8,326 bases of DNA, from contig JANTGN010000107.1 of the NCBI GenBank assembly GCA_024762895.1, forward strand, positions 1 through 8,326, written 5' to 3'. The notes below the pieces were generated by a model. That model searched no databases and was not told the DNA's origin. It saw only the letters and a program-made list of their open reading frames with translations. Made by a program: the position numbers and the translations under genes. This DNA comes from Thiotrichales bacterium (lineage in GTDB: Bacteria; Pseudomonadota; Gammaproteobacteria; J044). Positions 1 through 6,690 of the stretch are shown here, piece by piece; the stretch's first letter is position 1, and the number at the start of each line of letters is the position of its first letter.

Positions 1-304
1 GAAAGGCAGGGGCCTGCTCGGCATAATAATCACAGACCAGGGCGCATTTATCGACCTCCGCCAGTGACTCACGATAAAGCTTACCCATCTCCAGGGTAAT
101 GAGCCGGGCAAACTCTTCACGCCTGGCCCTTAATACTTCACCGGCCTGCCTTAATAATCGACAACGCTCCGACAATGAAACGGTGGACCAGTGGGACGCA
201 GCTCTGGCCGCGGTAGCGAGGGCCTGTTCGATACCTGCATCGTCCCAGACTTCAAAGGTCTGCAGCAATTCCCCGGTCGCGGGGTTCAGGCTGGTAAAGG
301 CCAT
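1..304 (-). CDS. Aldehyde dehydrogenase, N-terminal part (succinate-semialdehyde dehydrogenase-like), truncated by window edge
   Basis: This is the first 101 codons of an NAD(P)+-dependent aldehyde dehydrogenase; the rest lies beyond the left edge. It begins MAFTSLNPATGELL, the usual ALDH opening, and later has LITLEMGKLYRES followed by AEVDKCALVCDYYAE. These match, from memory, the N-terminal region of E. coli Sad/YneI succinate-semialdehyde dehydrogenase better than GabD. The catalytic Cys and Glu are not in view, so substrate is inference. The ATG at 304 is preceded by AAGGAG (complement of 311-316) at a spacing of six bases, which fixes the start. A TATAGT -10-like hexamer (complement of 339-344) lies upstream. 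The gene is divergent from the NDUFA9-like gene, and the two share a 75-base control region. Confidence 0.9.
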   Translation of the reverse strand, partial: MAFTSLNPATGELLQTFEVWDDAGIEQALATAARAASHWSTVSLSERCRLLRQAGEVLRARREEFARLITLEMGKLYRESLAEVDKCALVCDYYAEQAPAF

Positions 305-314
305 TCTTGACTCC

Positions 315-343
315 TTGGTATTGATCGCGCGATCCCCTACTAT
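315..343 (+). promoter_or_regulatory. Putative sigma70-type promoter for the NDUFA9-like gene and cca
   Basis: TTGGTA (315-320) and TACTAT (338-343) are separated by exactly 17 bases; each matches consensus at four of six positions. A start near 350 would give a leader of about 30 bases before the TTG codon at 380. On the other strand TATAGT (complement of 339-344) could be the -10 of the aldehyde dehydrogenase gene, so the two divergent promoters would overlap almost completely. The prediction is by eye. Confidence 0.45.
323..334. promoter_or_regulatory. Perfect 12-bp palindrome in the divergent promoter, operator-like
   Basis: GATCGCGCGATC is a perfect palindrome occupying the spacer between the proposed -35 and -10 of the rightward promoter and lying just past the leftward -10. 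That position would suit a repressor or a distorting activator controlling both genes. It also contains two GATC sites, the Dam methylation target, if the host has Dam. No regulator gene is in the window, so function is inference. Confidence 0.35.
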
Positions 344-379
344 ACCCCTGATAAAAACTTGTTGGCATAGTGAGAAACC

Positions 380-1333
380 TTGAAAAAGAAAACTGTTGGA
401 CTCTTTGGTGGCACCGGCTTTGTTGGCCTGCATCTGTGCAGCCAGCTGGTTGATGCCGGTTATCACGTTCGCGTCCTGGCACGGCATCCACAACGCAATC
501 GCAGGTTGATGGTTCTGCCCGGACTTCAACTCATCGAGGGCAATCCCTATCAGCCCGAGGATCGCAAGAAACTGCTGGAAGGTTGCGATGTCGCCATTAA
601 CCTGATCGGCATACTGAACGAACGCGGCAATAAAGGCACGGGCTTTCGCCAGGTCCATGTCGATCTCAGCAAGGGCATTCTGCAATCCTGCCTCGACCAC
701 AAGGTGCCTCGGCTCCTGCATATGAGTGCCCTGAATGCCGATGCCGCACAGGGCGCCAGTCATTACCTCCGCACCAAGGGCGAGGCCGAGAACTACATGC
801 ACACCATCTCCGGCCGACAGATTCAGATTACCAGCTTTCGCCCTTCGGTCATCTTTGGTCCCGGCGACAGCTTTCTTAACCGTTTCGCCGACCTGCTGAA
901 AAAGATCCCCCTGTTCTTTCCACTGGCCTGCCCCGATAGCCGCTTTGCACCGGTTTATGTGGAAGATGTCGTGTATGCCTTTGTCCGGTCGATTGATGAC
1001 CCCGAGACCTTTAGCCAACGCTATGATCTCTGCGGCCCCCATGTCTATACCCTGAGGGAACTGGTTGAATACACCGCCCGAACCATTGGTGTTCGCAAGA
1101 CCATCATTGGCCTGCCCGACTGGGCCAGCAGGCTACAGGCAAGGATGATGGAACTGGTACCCGGCAAGCCCTTCTCCATGGATAACTATCGCTCACTGCA
1201 GGTCGACAGCGTGTGCAAAGAAAATACCACGCCCTGTCCAACCCCCCTGGAAGCCATCGCGCCATCTTATCTGGGGCATGAGGATTTTAACGCGCGTATG
1301 CAATCGTTCCGTACCCAGGCGAACAGAGAGTAA
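380..1333 (+). CDS. NDUFA9-like atypical short-chain dehydrogenase/reductase (complex I NDUFA9 subunit family)
   Basis: A 317-residue NAD(P)-binding protein of the extended/atypical SDR class. The Rossmann glycine motif GGTGFVG is at residues 10-16, SDR-like NLIGIL at 74-79, Ser116 in HMSALNA, and YxxxK at Tyr129/Lys133. RPSVIFGPGDSFLNRF (154-169) and FAPVYVEDV (189-197) are typical of the family containing mitochondrial complex I subunit NDUFA9. Bacterial members are usually cytosolic or membrane-associated; a role in quinone or respiratory biology is family-based inference. The start is TTG at 380 with a weak GTGAG five bases upstream; no ATG or GTG in frame gives a better start, and the MKKKTVGLFGGTGFVG opening is the expected length before the first strand. 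cca begins four bases after its stop, so the two are probably co-transcribed. Confidence 0.85.
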   Translation: MKKKTVGLFGGTGFVGLHLCSQLVDAGYHVRVLARHPQRNRRLMVLPGLQLIEGNPYQPEDRKKLLEGCDVAINLIGILNERGNKGTGFRQVHVDLSKGILQSCLDHKVPRLLHMSALNADAAQGASHYLRTKGEAENYMHTISGRQIQITSFRPSVIFGPGDSFLNRFADLLKKIPLFFPLACPDSRFAPVYVEDVVYAFVRSIDDPETFSQRYDLCGPHVYTLRELVEYTARTIGVRKTIIGLPDWASRLQARMMELVPGKPFSMDNYRSLQVDSVCKENTTPCPTPLEAIAPSYLGHEDFNARMQSFRTQANRE

Positions 1334-1337
1334 TACG

Positions 1338-2564
1338 GTGCAGACCTATCTCGTTGGTGGTGCCGTCAGAGACCGGCTCCTGGGTCTGCCGGTGAAGGAA
1401 CGTGACTGGGTGGTTGTCGGCGCGACCCCCGAGATCATGAGGGACCTGGGTTTTCGCCAGGTCGGTAAGGACTTTCCGGTTTTTTTACATCCCGAGACCC
1501 ATGAAGAATACGCCCTGGCACGCACCGAACGAAAGACCGGCCCCGGCTACCATGGCTTTGAGTGTCATGCCGACCCGGATGTCACCCTGGAAGAAGACCT
1601 GCATCGTCGAGACCTGACCATCAATGCCCTGGCACAGGATGAAGACGGCAACATCATCGACTATTACGGTGGCCAGGATGACCTGCAGGCAAGAAAGCTA
1701 CGTCATATCTCGGAACACTTTAGCGAGGACCCGGTACGCATCCTGCGGGTCGCCCGTTTTGCCGCCCGTTTTTCTGACCTGGGATTTACTGTTGCCGACG
1801 AAACCCTGTCCCTGATGAGGAACATGGTGGATAACGGTGAGGTCGATGCCCTGGTTCCCGAGCGTGTCTGGCAGGAACTCTACAAGGCCCTGGGGGAAGA
1901 TACTCCTTCCGCCTTCTTCGAGGTGCTGCGTTCCTGTGGTGCCCTGAAGCGACTATTCCCTGAAATCGATCGCCTCTGGGGGGTGCCACAACCGGAACAA
2001 TGGCATCCCGAGATTGATACCGGCGTACATACCATGATGGTGCTGGATGCCGCTGCCCGTATCAGCGATGATCGCAATGTACGCTTTGCCGCCCTGACCC
2101 ATGACCTGGGCAAGGGCACCACACCAGAATCCGAATGGCCTCGCCATATTGCGCATGAGGCACGTAGCGAAAAACTGGTCCTGAAACTTTGCGACCGCCT
2201 CCGAACCCCAAAAGACTATACCGAGCTGGCGCGCATCGTGGCCAAGCATCATGGCCAGTGTCACAAGGTGTTTGAGATGCGCCCTGATACCGTCCTCAAG
2301 CTACTGCACCAGCTGGACGCCTATCGCCGGCCGGAACGTTTCGAGCAGTTTCTGCTGGCCTGTGAGGCCGATCATCTGGGCCGCACGGGTTATGAGGACC
2401 AACCCTACCCACAGGCAAAATACCTGAGGCAGGCCATGGAGGTCAGCCGCGAGATCGATATAGAACCATTACGTGCCCAGGGACTGGAAGGAAAGGCCCT
2501 GGGAGATAAGATTGAAATGAAACGGCTTGAAAGAATCAAGGCACTGAAATCTGCTGAATTCTAG
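1338..2564 (+). CDS. cca: CCA-adding enzyme (tRNA nucleotidyltransferase) with C-terminal HD domain
   Basis: A 408-residue class II tRNA nucleotidyltransferase that adds or repairs the 3' CCA of tRNAs. From the GTG at 1338 it starts VQTYLVGGAVRD, lining up with E. coli Cca MKIYLVGGAVRD without gaps, so the longer frame from 1278 is not needed. Motifs in order: GGAVRD (7-12), the metal-binding motif at 21-23, ALARTERK, LHRRDLTINALA, EDPVRILRVARFAARF and PERVWQE. The HD phosphohydrolase domain has His255-Asp256 (THDLGKG), the same positions as E. coli. The usual DxD at 21/23 reads Glu21-Arg-Asp23 (codon GAA), a conservative change. Length is close to E. coli's 412. Start lies four bases after the upstream stop, suggesting translational coupling. 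Its TAG shares bases with the stop of the convergent rhodanese gene. Confidence 0.96.
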   Translation: MQTYLVGGAVRDRLLGLPVKERDWVVVGATPEIMRDLGFRQVGKDFPVFLHPETHEEYALARTERKTGPGYHGFECHADPDVTLEEDLHRRDLTINALAQDEDGNIIDYYGGQDDLQARKLRHISEHFSEDPVRILRVARFAARFSDLGFTVADETLSLMRNMVDNGEVDALVPERVWQELYKALGEDTPSAFFEVLRSCGALKRLFPEIDRLWGVPQPEQWHPEIDTGVHTMMVLDAAARISDDRNVRFAALTHDLGKGTTPESEWPRHIAHEARSEKLVLKLCDRLRTPKDYTELARIVAKHHGQCHKVFEMRPDTVLKLLHQLDAYRRPERFEQFLLACEADHLGRTGYEDQPYPQAKYLRQAMEVSREIDIEPLRAQGLEGKALGDKIEMKRLERIKALKSAEF

Positions 2565-3256
2565 CTGCCTGGGATGACCGTGGTCAGACCAAAGACCTGC
2601 CACATCTGCATGCCGCCACGATAGTATTTTAGCTTCTCTGCAGGATAGCCCAGTTCCAGCAAGGCCCTGATGGCACGTGGAGACTGACCACACCAGGGGC
2701 CGTTGCACCACAGCACCACTTCCCTGGCCCGATTAAAATCCCAGTAGTCGGTCTTTTTATCACCCCCCATCAGCCCCAGAGATTCCAGGGAGCGGGAAAA
2801 TCCACTGACGTCGGTCCGCTTTTTTCCCCCCAGTTTTTGCAGGGCCTCAACCAGCTTAGGATCATCAGGCTTGAGCTCAAAGACCGTAAAGGGAATATTG
2901 ATTGATCCAGGAATCGTGCCTTTGACAAACCACGAGGGCACACGCGCATCGATAAGATACCCCCCATCATCGGGCAGCTTGTTTTCCATGAAGTCGAATA
3001 ACTCCAGTTCTCCAATGGTCACGACTCCCGGTGCTACCTCCATGGGCTGGATGCAGAATGGCGGACACTTACGCGAGGTCTTGGCAAAGCCACCCGTGAT
3101 CTGATGATTCAGATCCTGGATGCGGCGAATCTTGACCAGCTTTCCCTCATGAATGACCTGAACCTGGTCTCTGCCCTCGCTCACCTGAACCTCTAGCGCA
3201 GCGACCGGGCCGGCCAGAACAAAACCAACCAGAAATACAATCATTCGATTCATCAT
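2561..3256 (-). CDS. Exported rhodanese-domain protein with CPPFC and CNGPWC motifs
   Basis: A 231-residue protein with a clear Sec signal peptide (MMNRMIVFLVGFVLAGPVAA, cleavage near residue 20), so it probably acts in the periplasm. Residues about 80-225 form a rhodanese-like fold: GGYLIDARVPSWF, GTIPGSINIPF, then VVLWCNGPWCGQSPRA with Cys184 in the catalytic position and RAIRALLELGY following. The active-site loop has a second cysteine, Cys189, giving CNGPWC. A further pair, Cys64 and Cys68 (KCPPFCIQPM), precedes the rhodanese domain; two pairs suggest disulfide or sulfane-sulfur chemistry. Family knowledge supports sulfur transfer or persulfide handling; the real substrate is unknown. It follows the small exported gene by 22 bases and probably shares its transcript. 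ATG at 3256 is chosen, with ATG at 3253 as alternative; the ribosome site is weak. Confidence 0.85.
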   Translation of the reverse strand: MMNRMIVFLVGFVLAGPVAALEVQVSEGRDQVQVIHEGKLVKIRRIQDLNHQITGGFAKTSRKCPPFCIQPMEVAPGVVTIGELELFDFMENKLPDDGGYLIDARVPSWFVKGTIPGSINIPFTVFELKPDDPKLVEALQKLGGKKRTDVSGFSRSLESLGLMGGDKKTDYWDFNRAREVVLWCNGPWCGQSPRAIRALLELGYPAEKLKYYRGGMQMWQVFGLTTVIPGS

Positions 3257-3278
3257 TTATCTGCCTGCCGAGAGTGAA

Positions 3279-3692
3279 TTAATTATTTTTTTTCAGTTGC
3301 ATGATACGTTCACGCACTGGTTCGATAGATGGGTTTTTTCGGTACAACTGGTAGACCTCTTCCTGAGCCGGGTCATCGAGGCGGTTATAAAACATGTAAC
3401 TACCATAGAAATTGAGCTTCAGAGATTCCTCAAAATCATTTTTTTCAAGGTTTGGCGGAAGATCAAGACTCATGGACTGGTCCTCAGTACTCCAACCGCT
3501 ATGCGCCGGAACCTGATCCAGTGGAATGGACTTCTGTTTCTCTGTTTTCGGATCTACGACGACACTGTCCGCCTCAGCATTCAGTGCATCCATGTAGGAG
3601 TCAGCTGCCAGGATCGCAAGTGGAAAACAACACCCCAGCATAACCATACCCCTGAGCAGACATCGTCCTGTGTAAGAAGTCTTCAAGTCCAT
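3279..3692 (-). CDS. Small exported protein of unknown function, upstream of the rhodanese gene
   Basis: A 137-residue protein I do not recognise. An N-terminal hydrophobic stretch (about residues 15-29, GMVMLGCCFPLAILA) followed by ADS looks like a signal peptide cut near residue 29-30; the LGC is a poor lipobox. The mature part is polar, with a run of acidic and proline residues (about 40-90). A probably helical C-terminus holds FYGSYMFYNRLDDP (95-108) and a charged tail ending MQLKKNN. No catalytic motif is seen. The ATG at 3692 has only a G-run (GGGGG) upstream; Met16 or Met18 could also start the protein and would give a more usual signal peptide. Being first in a two-gene unit with an exported rhodanese, it may be its partner; that is inference. 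The gene ends over a run of eight A residues. Confidence 0.7.
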   Translation of the reverse strand: MDLKTSYTGRCLLRGMVMLGCCFPLAILAADSYMDALNAEADSVVVDPKTEKQKSIPLDQVPAHSGWSTEDQSMSLDLPPNLEKNDFEESLKLNFYGSYMFYNRLDDPAQEEVYQLYRKNPSIEPVRERIMQLKKNN

Positions 3693-3724
3693 CGTTAGCC
3701 CCCAATCTGCTCCATGAAAGGCGC

Positions 3725-3764
3725 TCAGGACAGTGATTCGATCACCGAAGAGATACCGTCCTGA
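3725..3764 (-). promoter_or_regulatory. Possible structured 5' leader of the small-protein/rhodanese operon
   Basis: Read on the minus strand, UCAGGACGGU (complement of 3755-3764) can pair with ACUGUCCUGA (complement of 3725-3734), giving ten base pairs with one G-U wobble and a 20-base loop. An alternative small hairpin, GTGAT-TCG-ATCAC (3733-3745), overlaps its inner side, so two exclusive folds are possible. The element lies 32 bases upstream of the ATG at 3692 in a 157-base intergenic region. No U-run follows on either strand, so it is not a simple intrinsic terminator. No known riboswitch is recognised. Confidence 0.3.
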
Positions 3765-3849
3765 TATAATCCAGATAAGTACTATGGGATATTATTTCAG
3801 TTTAGTTAGAAGCCACGCAGGCCGCAATTCAACCAAAGTTCAATATTTG

Positions 3850-4647
3850 CTAATAAACTAGAATAAGCAGAAAGCCTCCCAGAACAAGGCGATATAGCAC
3901 AAAAGGCCACATCCCGATGCGCTTTAAAGCCTGCAGGAAGAAGTGAATCACAACAAAGGCACTCACGCCCGAGAGCACAACACCCAGGATTAGCGCCATC
4001 CAGTCGACGGTCTGCCTGGACTCAATCAGGTCCAGGGCCTCAAGGCCCCCGGCCAGCACGATGACCGGAATGGAGAGCAGAAATGAGAAACGGGCCGCTG
4101 CCTCGCGGGTGAATCCCATGAACAGCCCGGCCGTCATCGTGATGCCGGAGCGCGAGGTGCCGGGTATCAGTGCAATGGCCTGGGCAATACCAATCACGAG
4201 GACATCCAGCCAGCGTATCTCATGTTCGCTACGCTTCTGCCTGGCCGTCCAGTCACTCAGCCCCAGCAGGATACCAAACCCGATCGTGGCCCAGGCAATC
4301 ACCTCAGGACCGCGGAGCTGAGTTTCGATCGTGTCCTTGAACAGTAACCCGGCCAGTCCCACCGGGATCGTGCCCAGGAGTACCCCCCAGGCCAGGCGCG
4401 CATCGCCCTGCAGCCCATTTCCAGTCATCGATCCCAGCCAGTCTCGCCACATGGAAGACAGCTCTGCACGAAAATAAAGCACCACGGCCGAGAGCGTTCC
4501 GATATGTACGGCCACATCAAAGGCCAGACCCTGGTCCTGCCAGCCCGTGACGATGGGTACCAGGATCAGATGCGCCGAACTGGAGATCGGAAGGAATTCC
4601 GTCAGGCCCTGCACCAGTGACAACACCATAATCTGAATCAGATCCAT
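3850..4647 (-). CDS. uppP: Undecaprenyl-diphosphatase (BacA/UppP)
   Basis: A 265-residue polytopic inner-membrane enzyme that dephosphorylates undecaprenyl diphosphate, recycling the lipid carrier for peptidoglycan and other envelope polymers; overproduction of the family gives bacitracin resistance. Two signatures are present: the (E/Q)xxxE motif as Gln13...Glu17 in LVQGLTEFLPISSSAH with His26, and PGTSRSGIT at 162-170 with Ser165 and Arg166. E. coli has Glu at the first position of (E/Q)xxxE; Gln is an accepted variant. Hydrophobic segments run through the length, ending FLLILVY. ATG at 4647 is preceded by AGAGGA at good spacing. It starts 22 bases after the methyltransferase stop, on the same strand, and is likely co-transcribed with it. 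No GC-rich hairpin with U-run follows the stop. Confidence 0.97.
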   Translation of the reverse strand: MDLIQIMVLSLVQGLTEFLPISSSAHLILVPIVTGWQDQGLAFDVAVHIGTLSAVVLYFRAELSSMWRDWLGSMTGNGLQGDARLAWGVLLGTIPVGLAGLLFKDTIETQLRGPEVIAWATIGFGILLGLSDWTARQKRSEHEIRWLDVLVIGIAQAIALIPGTSRSGITMTAGLFMGFTREAAARFSFLLSIPVIVLAGGLEALDLIESRQTVDWMALILGVVLSGVSAFVVIHFFLQALKRIGMWPFVLYRLVLGGFLLILVY

Positions 4648-4669
4648 GAACTATCCTCTTAATTTATTA

Positions 4670-5848
4670 TTACAATCGTTCACGCATATCGCGCCAGGCA
4701 AAGCCGCGCAGGGGCTGATCATAATTCGCCGCCAATGCCATGACCCTGAAGCGTTCACCCATCTCGCCGGGCAAAGTCAGCTGCTTTACCTGCTGGGCCA
4801 GCTGAATCCTGTCCTGTAATCGATCCCGGGACATCTGTTCAAACAACGCCTGTAAATCATTGCCAAACAGGAAGGCCGCCTGATGCGTATATCCCGCGAC
4901 ACGCAGGCCATGATCCACCGCGGCCTCGGCCAGGTGAGTAAAGTCGACACTGGCCGTGATGTCCTGAAGCCCCGGGAGGAAAAAGGGGTCATCGTGTACG
5001 CGGTGTCGATAATGACAGATCAGGGTGCCCTCACGGCGATCGGTATGATAATACTCACGGCGTTCATAACCATAATCGATGAACAGGGCCACGCCCTGCT
5101 CCAGCATCTGCGCCAGCCCGGCCAGCCAGGGACCTAACCAGGGATTCCATTCGGAATGATAGGGAGCCTCTACCGGCTCAGGCAACCGCTGCCTTACCGC
5201 GCCCTGAAGCACAGAATCAGCGGGCTCATCTATCCAGGCAAACCCCTGATCCGAGATCCTCACCTTGCGTTCATAGATTGCCTGATCCGTTACTGTGAAA
5301 CACTGAACGGGCATGGCATCCAGCACCTCATTTGCCAGGATGACGCCTTTAAAACCGGGTTCCGGCCAGCGTTCCAACCATGTCACCCGATCCAGCAACT
5401 GGGGCGCCAGTCGTTGCAGGGTTTCTCTTTGCCGCTGTCTTAAAGACCCACTGAGTTCCAGAAGATAATATCGCCCGGGTAACCGCCCTCTGGCCTCCAG
5501 CTCTAACAGGAGCTGGGCCGCGAGGGCGCCACTGCCCCCACCGATCTCCAGGATATCTCCTGACTCGATCTGCGACAGGACCTCGAATACCTGGACCGCC
5601 AAAGAACGTGCATACAGGGGAGCCATTTCCGGTGCGGTGACAAAATCACCGCCTGCCCCAAACTTTTCGAGACCCGAGCTGTAATAACCCAGGTCCGGCT
5701 CATACAGGGCCCGCTCCATGTAGCGCTGAAAACTAATCGCGCCCCCCTCGTGAATGATCTCCTCACGTATGCGCTGGGAAAGCGTTGCACTTTGCTCCTG
5801 GGCCTGAGGGTCGGGTTGAGGCAGATTATTGTTCAGATTGACATCCAT
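4670..5848 (-). CDS. SAM-dependent methyltransferase, MidA/NDUFAF7 family
   Basis: A 392-residue class I methyltransferase of the family (formerly DUF185) that includes NDUFAF7/MidA, which methylates an arginine of complex I subunit NDUFS2. From Met at 5848: ISFQRYMERALYEPDLGYY near residue 40-56, GGDFVTAPEM (66-75), SAM-binding motif ILEIGGGSGAL (99-109), NEVLDAMPVQCF (173-184), and later LFIDYGYERREYYH. These all fit the family. The bacterial substrate is not established; complex I or another respiratory target is inference. The frame is open to an ATG at 5905, but that start would overlap the divergent pteridine reductase, and the 5848 start gives the usual N-terminus a short distance before the conserved region. 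Upstream SD is weak. It heads a two-gene unit with uppP. Confidence 0.9.
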   Translation of the reverse strand: MDVNLNNNLPQPDPQAQEQSATLSQRIREEIIHEGGAISFQRYMERALYEPDLGYYSSGLEKFGAGGDFVTAPEMAPLYARSLAVQVFEVLSQIESGDILEIGGGSGALAAQLLLELEARGRLPGRYYLLELSGSLRQRQRETLQRLAPQLLDRVTWLERWPEPGFKGVILANEVLDAMPVQCFTVTDQAIYERKVRISDQGFAWIDEPADSVLQGAVRQRLPEPVEAPYHSEWNPWLGPWLAGLAQMLEQGVALFIDYGYERREYYHTDRREGTLICHYRHRVHDDPFFLPGLQDITASVDFTHLAEAAVDHGLRVAGYTHQAAFLFGNDLQALFEQMSRDRLQDRIQLAQQVKQLTLPGEMGERFRVMALAANYDQPLRGFAWRDMRERL

Positions 5849-5866
5849 ACTCTGACTGGGAATAGT
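5838..5866 (+). promoter_or_regulatory. Strong-looking sigma70 promoter for the pteridine reductase gene
   Basis: A perfect TTGACA (5838-5843) is followed after exactly 17 bases by AATAGT (5861-5866), a four-of-six -10. Initiation near 5873 leaves about 24 bases to the GTG at 5897, with AAGGA at 5884-5888. The promoter overlaps the first codons of the divergent methyltransferase gene (start 5848), so transcription of the two genes is likely to interfere. It also argues against an upstream translation start for the reductase. Confidence 0.6.
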
Positions 5867-5896
5867 GCCGATATTGATAACGCAAGGATAAAGGCC

Positions 5897-6652
5897 GTGA
5901 AGCATACCACAGCACTCTCGGGGAAGACCCTACTGATCACCGGTGCCGCAAGGCGTATTGGCGCCGAAATAGTACGCACCCTGCATGCCCAGGGGATGAA
6001 TATCTGCCTGCATTACCGTAATTCCATGCAAGAGGCGGAGGCCCTGATGAATGAGCTGGAGGCCATACGCCCCGATTCCGTCAGCCTGGCCCAGGCCGAC
6101 CTCCTGCATACCCAGGAATTACCACGACTGGTTGAAGAAACCCTGGAGCGCTGGGGCAGGTTGGATGTACTGATCAATAATGCCTCGACCTTCTACTCAA
6201 CACCCGTGGGCAGTATTACGGAAGATGACTGGGATATGCTGATCGGATCCAATCTCAAGGCACCCCTTTTTCTGACTCAGGCCGCGGCACCTGAACTCAT
6301 TAAGCACTCAGGCTGCATCGTGAATATCGTCGATATTCATGCCTTCAGACCGCTCAAGGGTTATCCCGTCTACAGCGCCGCCAAGGCCGGCCTCAAGACC
6401 CTGACCGAATCCATGGCCCGGGAACTGGGCCCGGAGGTACGCGTGAATGGAGTCGCTCCGGGGGCCATACTCTGGCCCGAACAGGAAGAGCCCTATGGTG
6501 AACAGCATCAGGAGATCATCCAGCGCACCGCCCTGAAGCGCGAAGGCTCGCCTGAGGATATTGCCGCCACGGTCTTGTTCCTGGTCCGTGACGCTCACTA
6601 CATCACGGGCCAGATCATACCCGTCGATGGCGGCAGAATGCTGGCGCACTAG
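5897..6652 (+). CDS. Pteridine reductase-type short-chain dehydrogenase (PTR1/FolM-like)
   Basis: A 251-residue SDR. The cofactor motif TGAARRIG (15-22) with two arginines is typical of NADPH-dependent pteridine reductases, and NNAS (94-97) is intact. The SDR catalytic Ser is replaced by Asp146 (NIVDIHAF), with Tyr159 and Lys163 in GYPVYSAAKAG. This Asp-Tyr-Lys arrangement is that of Leishmania PTR1 and differs from ordinary SDRs. EDIAATVLFL and ITGQIIPVDGGRML close the protein in standard fashion. Probable role: reduction of dihydropterin or dihydrofolate to the tetrahydro form. The GTG at 5897 is chosen because AAGGA sits eight bases upstream and a TTGACA promoter begins at 5838. The frame extends back to 5750, but that part has no homology to the family and is antisense to the methyltransferase gene. 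No strong terminator follows; an AT-only palindrome GTTTTTATAAAAAC is at 6661-6674. Confidence 0.92.
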   Translation: MKHTTALSGKTLLITGAARRIGAEIVRTLHAQGMNICLHYRNSMQEAEALMNELEAIRPDSVSLAQADLLHTQELPRLVEETLERWGRLDVLINNASTFYSTPVGSITEDDWDMLIGSNLKAPLFLTQAAAPELIKHSGCIVNIVDIHAFRPLKGYPVYSAAKAGLKTLTESMARELGPEVRVNGVAPGAILWPEQEEPYGEQHQEIIQRTALKREGSPEDIAATVLFLVRDAHYITGQIIPVDGGRMLAH

Positions 6653-6690
6653 GACACCAGGTTTTTATAAAAACAGATTCAAAAGGCTTT

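Noticed and set aside
99..383. Plus-strand frame opposite the aldehyde dehydrogenase
   Set aside because: The minus strand encodes a clear aldehyde dehydrogenase N-terminus with a strong ribosome site.
1278..1337. Upstream ATG extending cca by 20 codons
   Set aside because: The extra residues overlap the NDUFA9-like coding end and have no match in the family; the GTG at 1338 gives the exact E. coli-like N-terminus.
3279..3300. Programmed slippage on the A8 run ending the small exported gene
   Set aside because: The run is two codons from the stop; slippage would change only the last residues and would not fuse it to the rhodanese frame in any evident way.
3297..3698. 133-codon plus-strand frame opposite the small exported protein
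   Set aside because: It has no promoter or ribosome site and looks like an antisense shadow; the minus-strand frame has a signal peptide and operon context.
5750..5896. Upstream start of the pteridine reductase frame
   Set aside because: It lies antisense to the methyltransferase 5' end, upstream of a TTGACA promoter, and encodes residues unlike the family; the GTG with a good Shine-Dalgarno is preferred.
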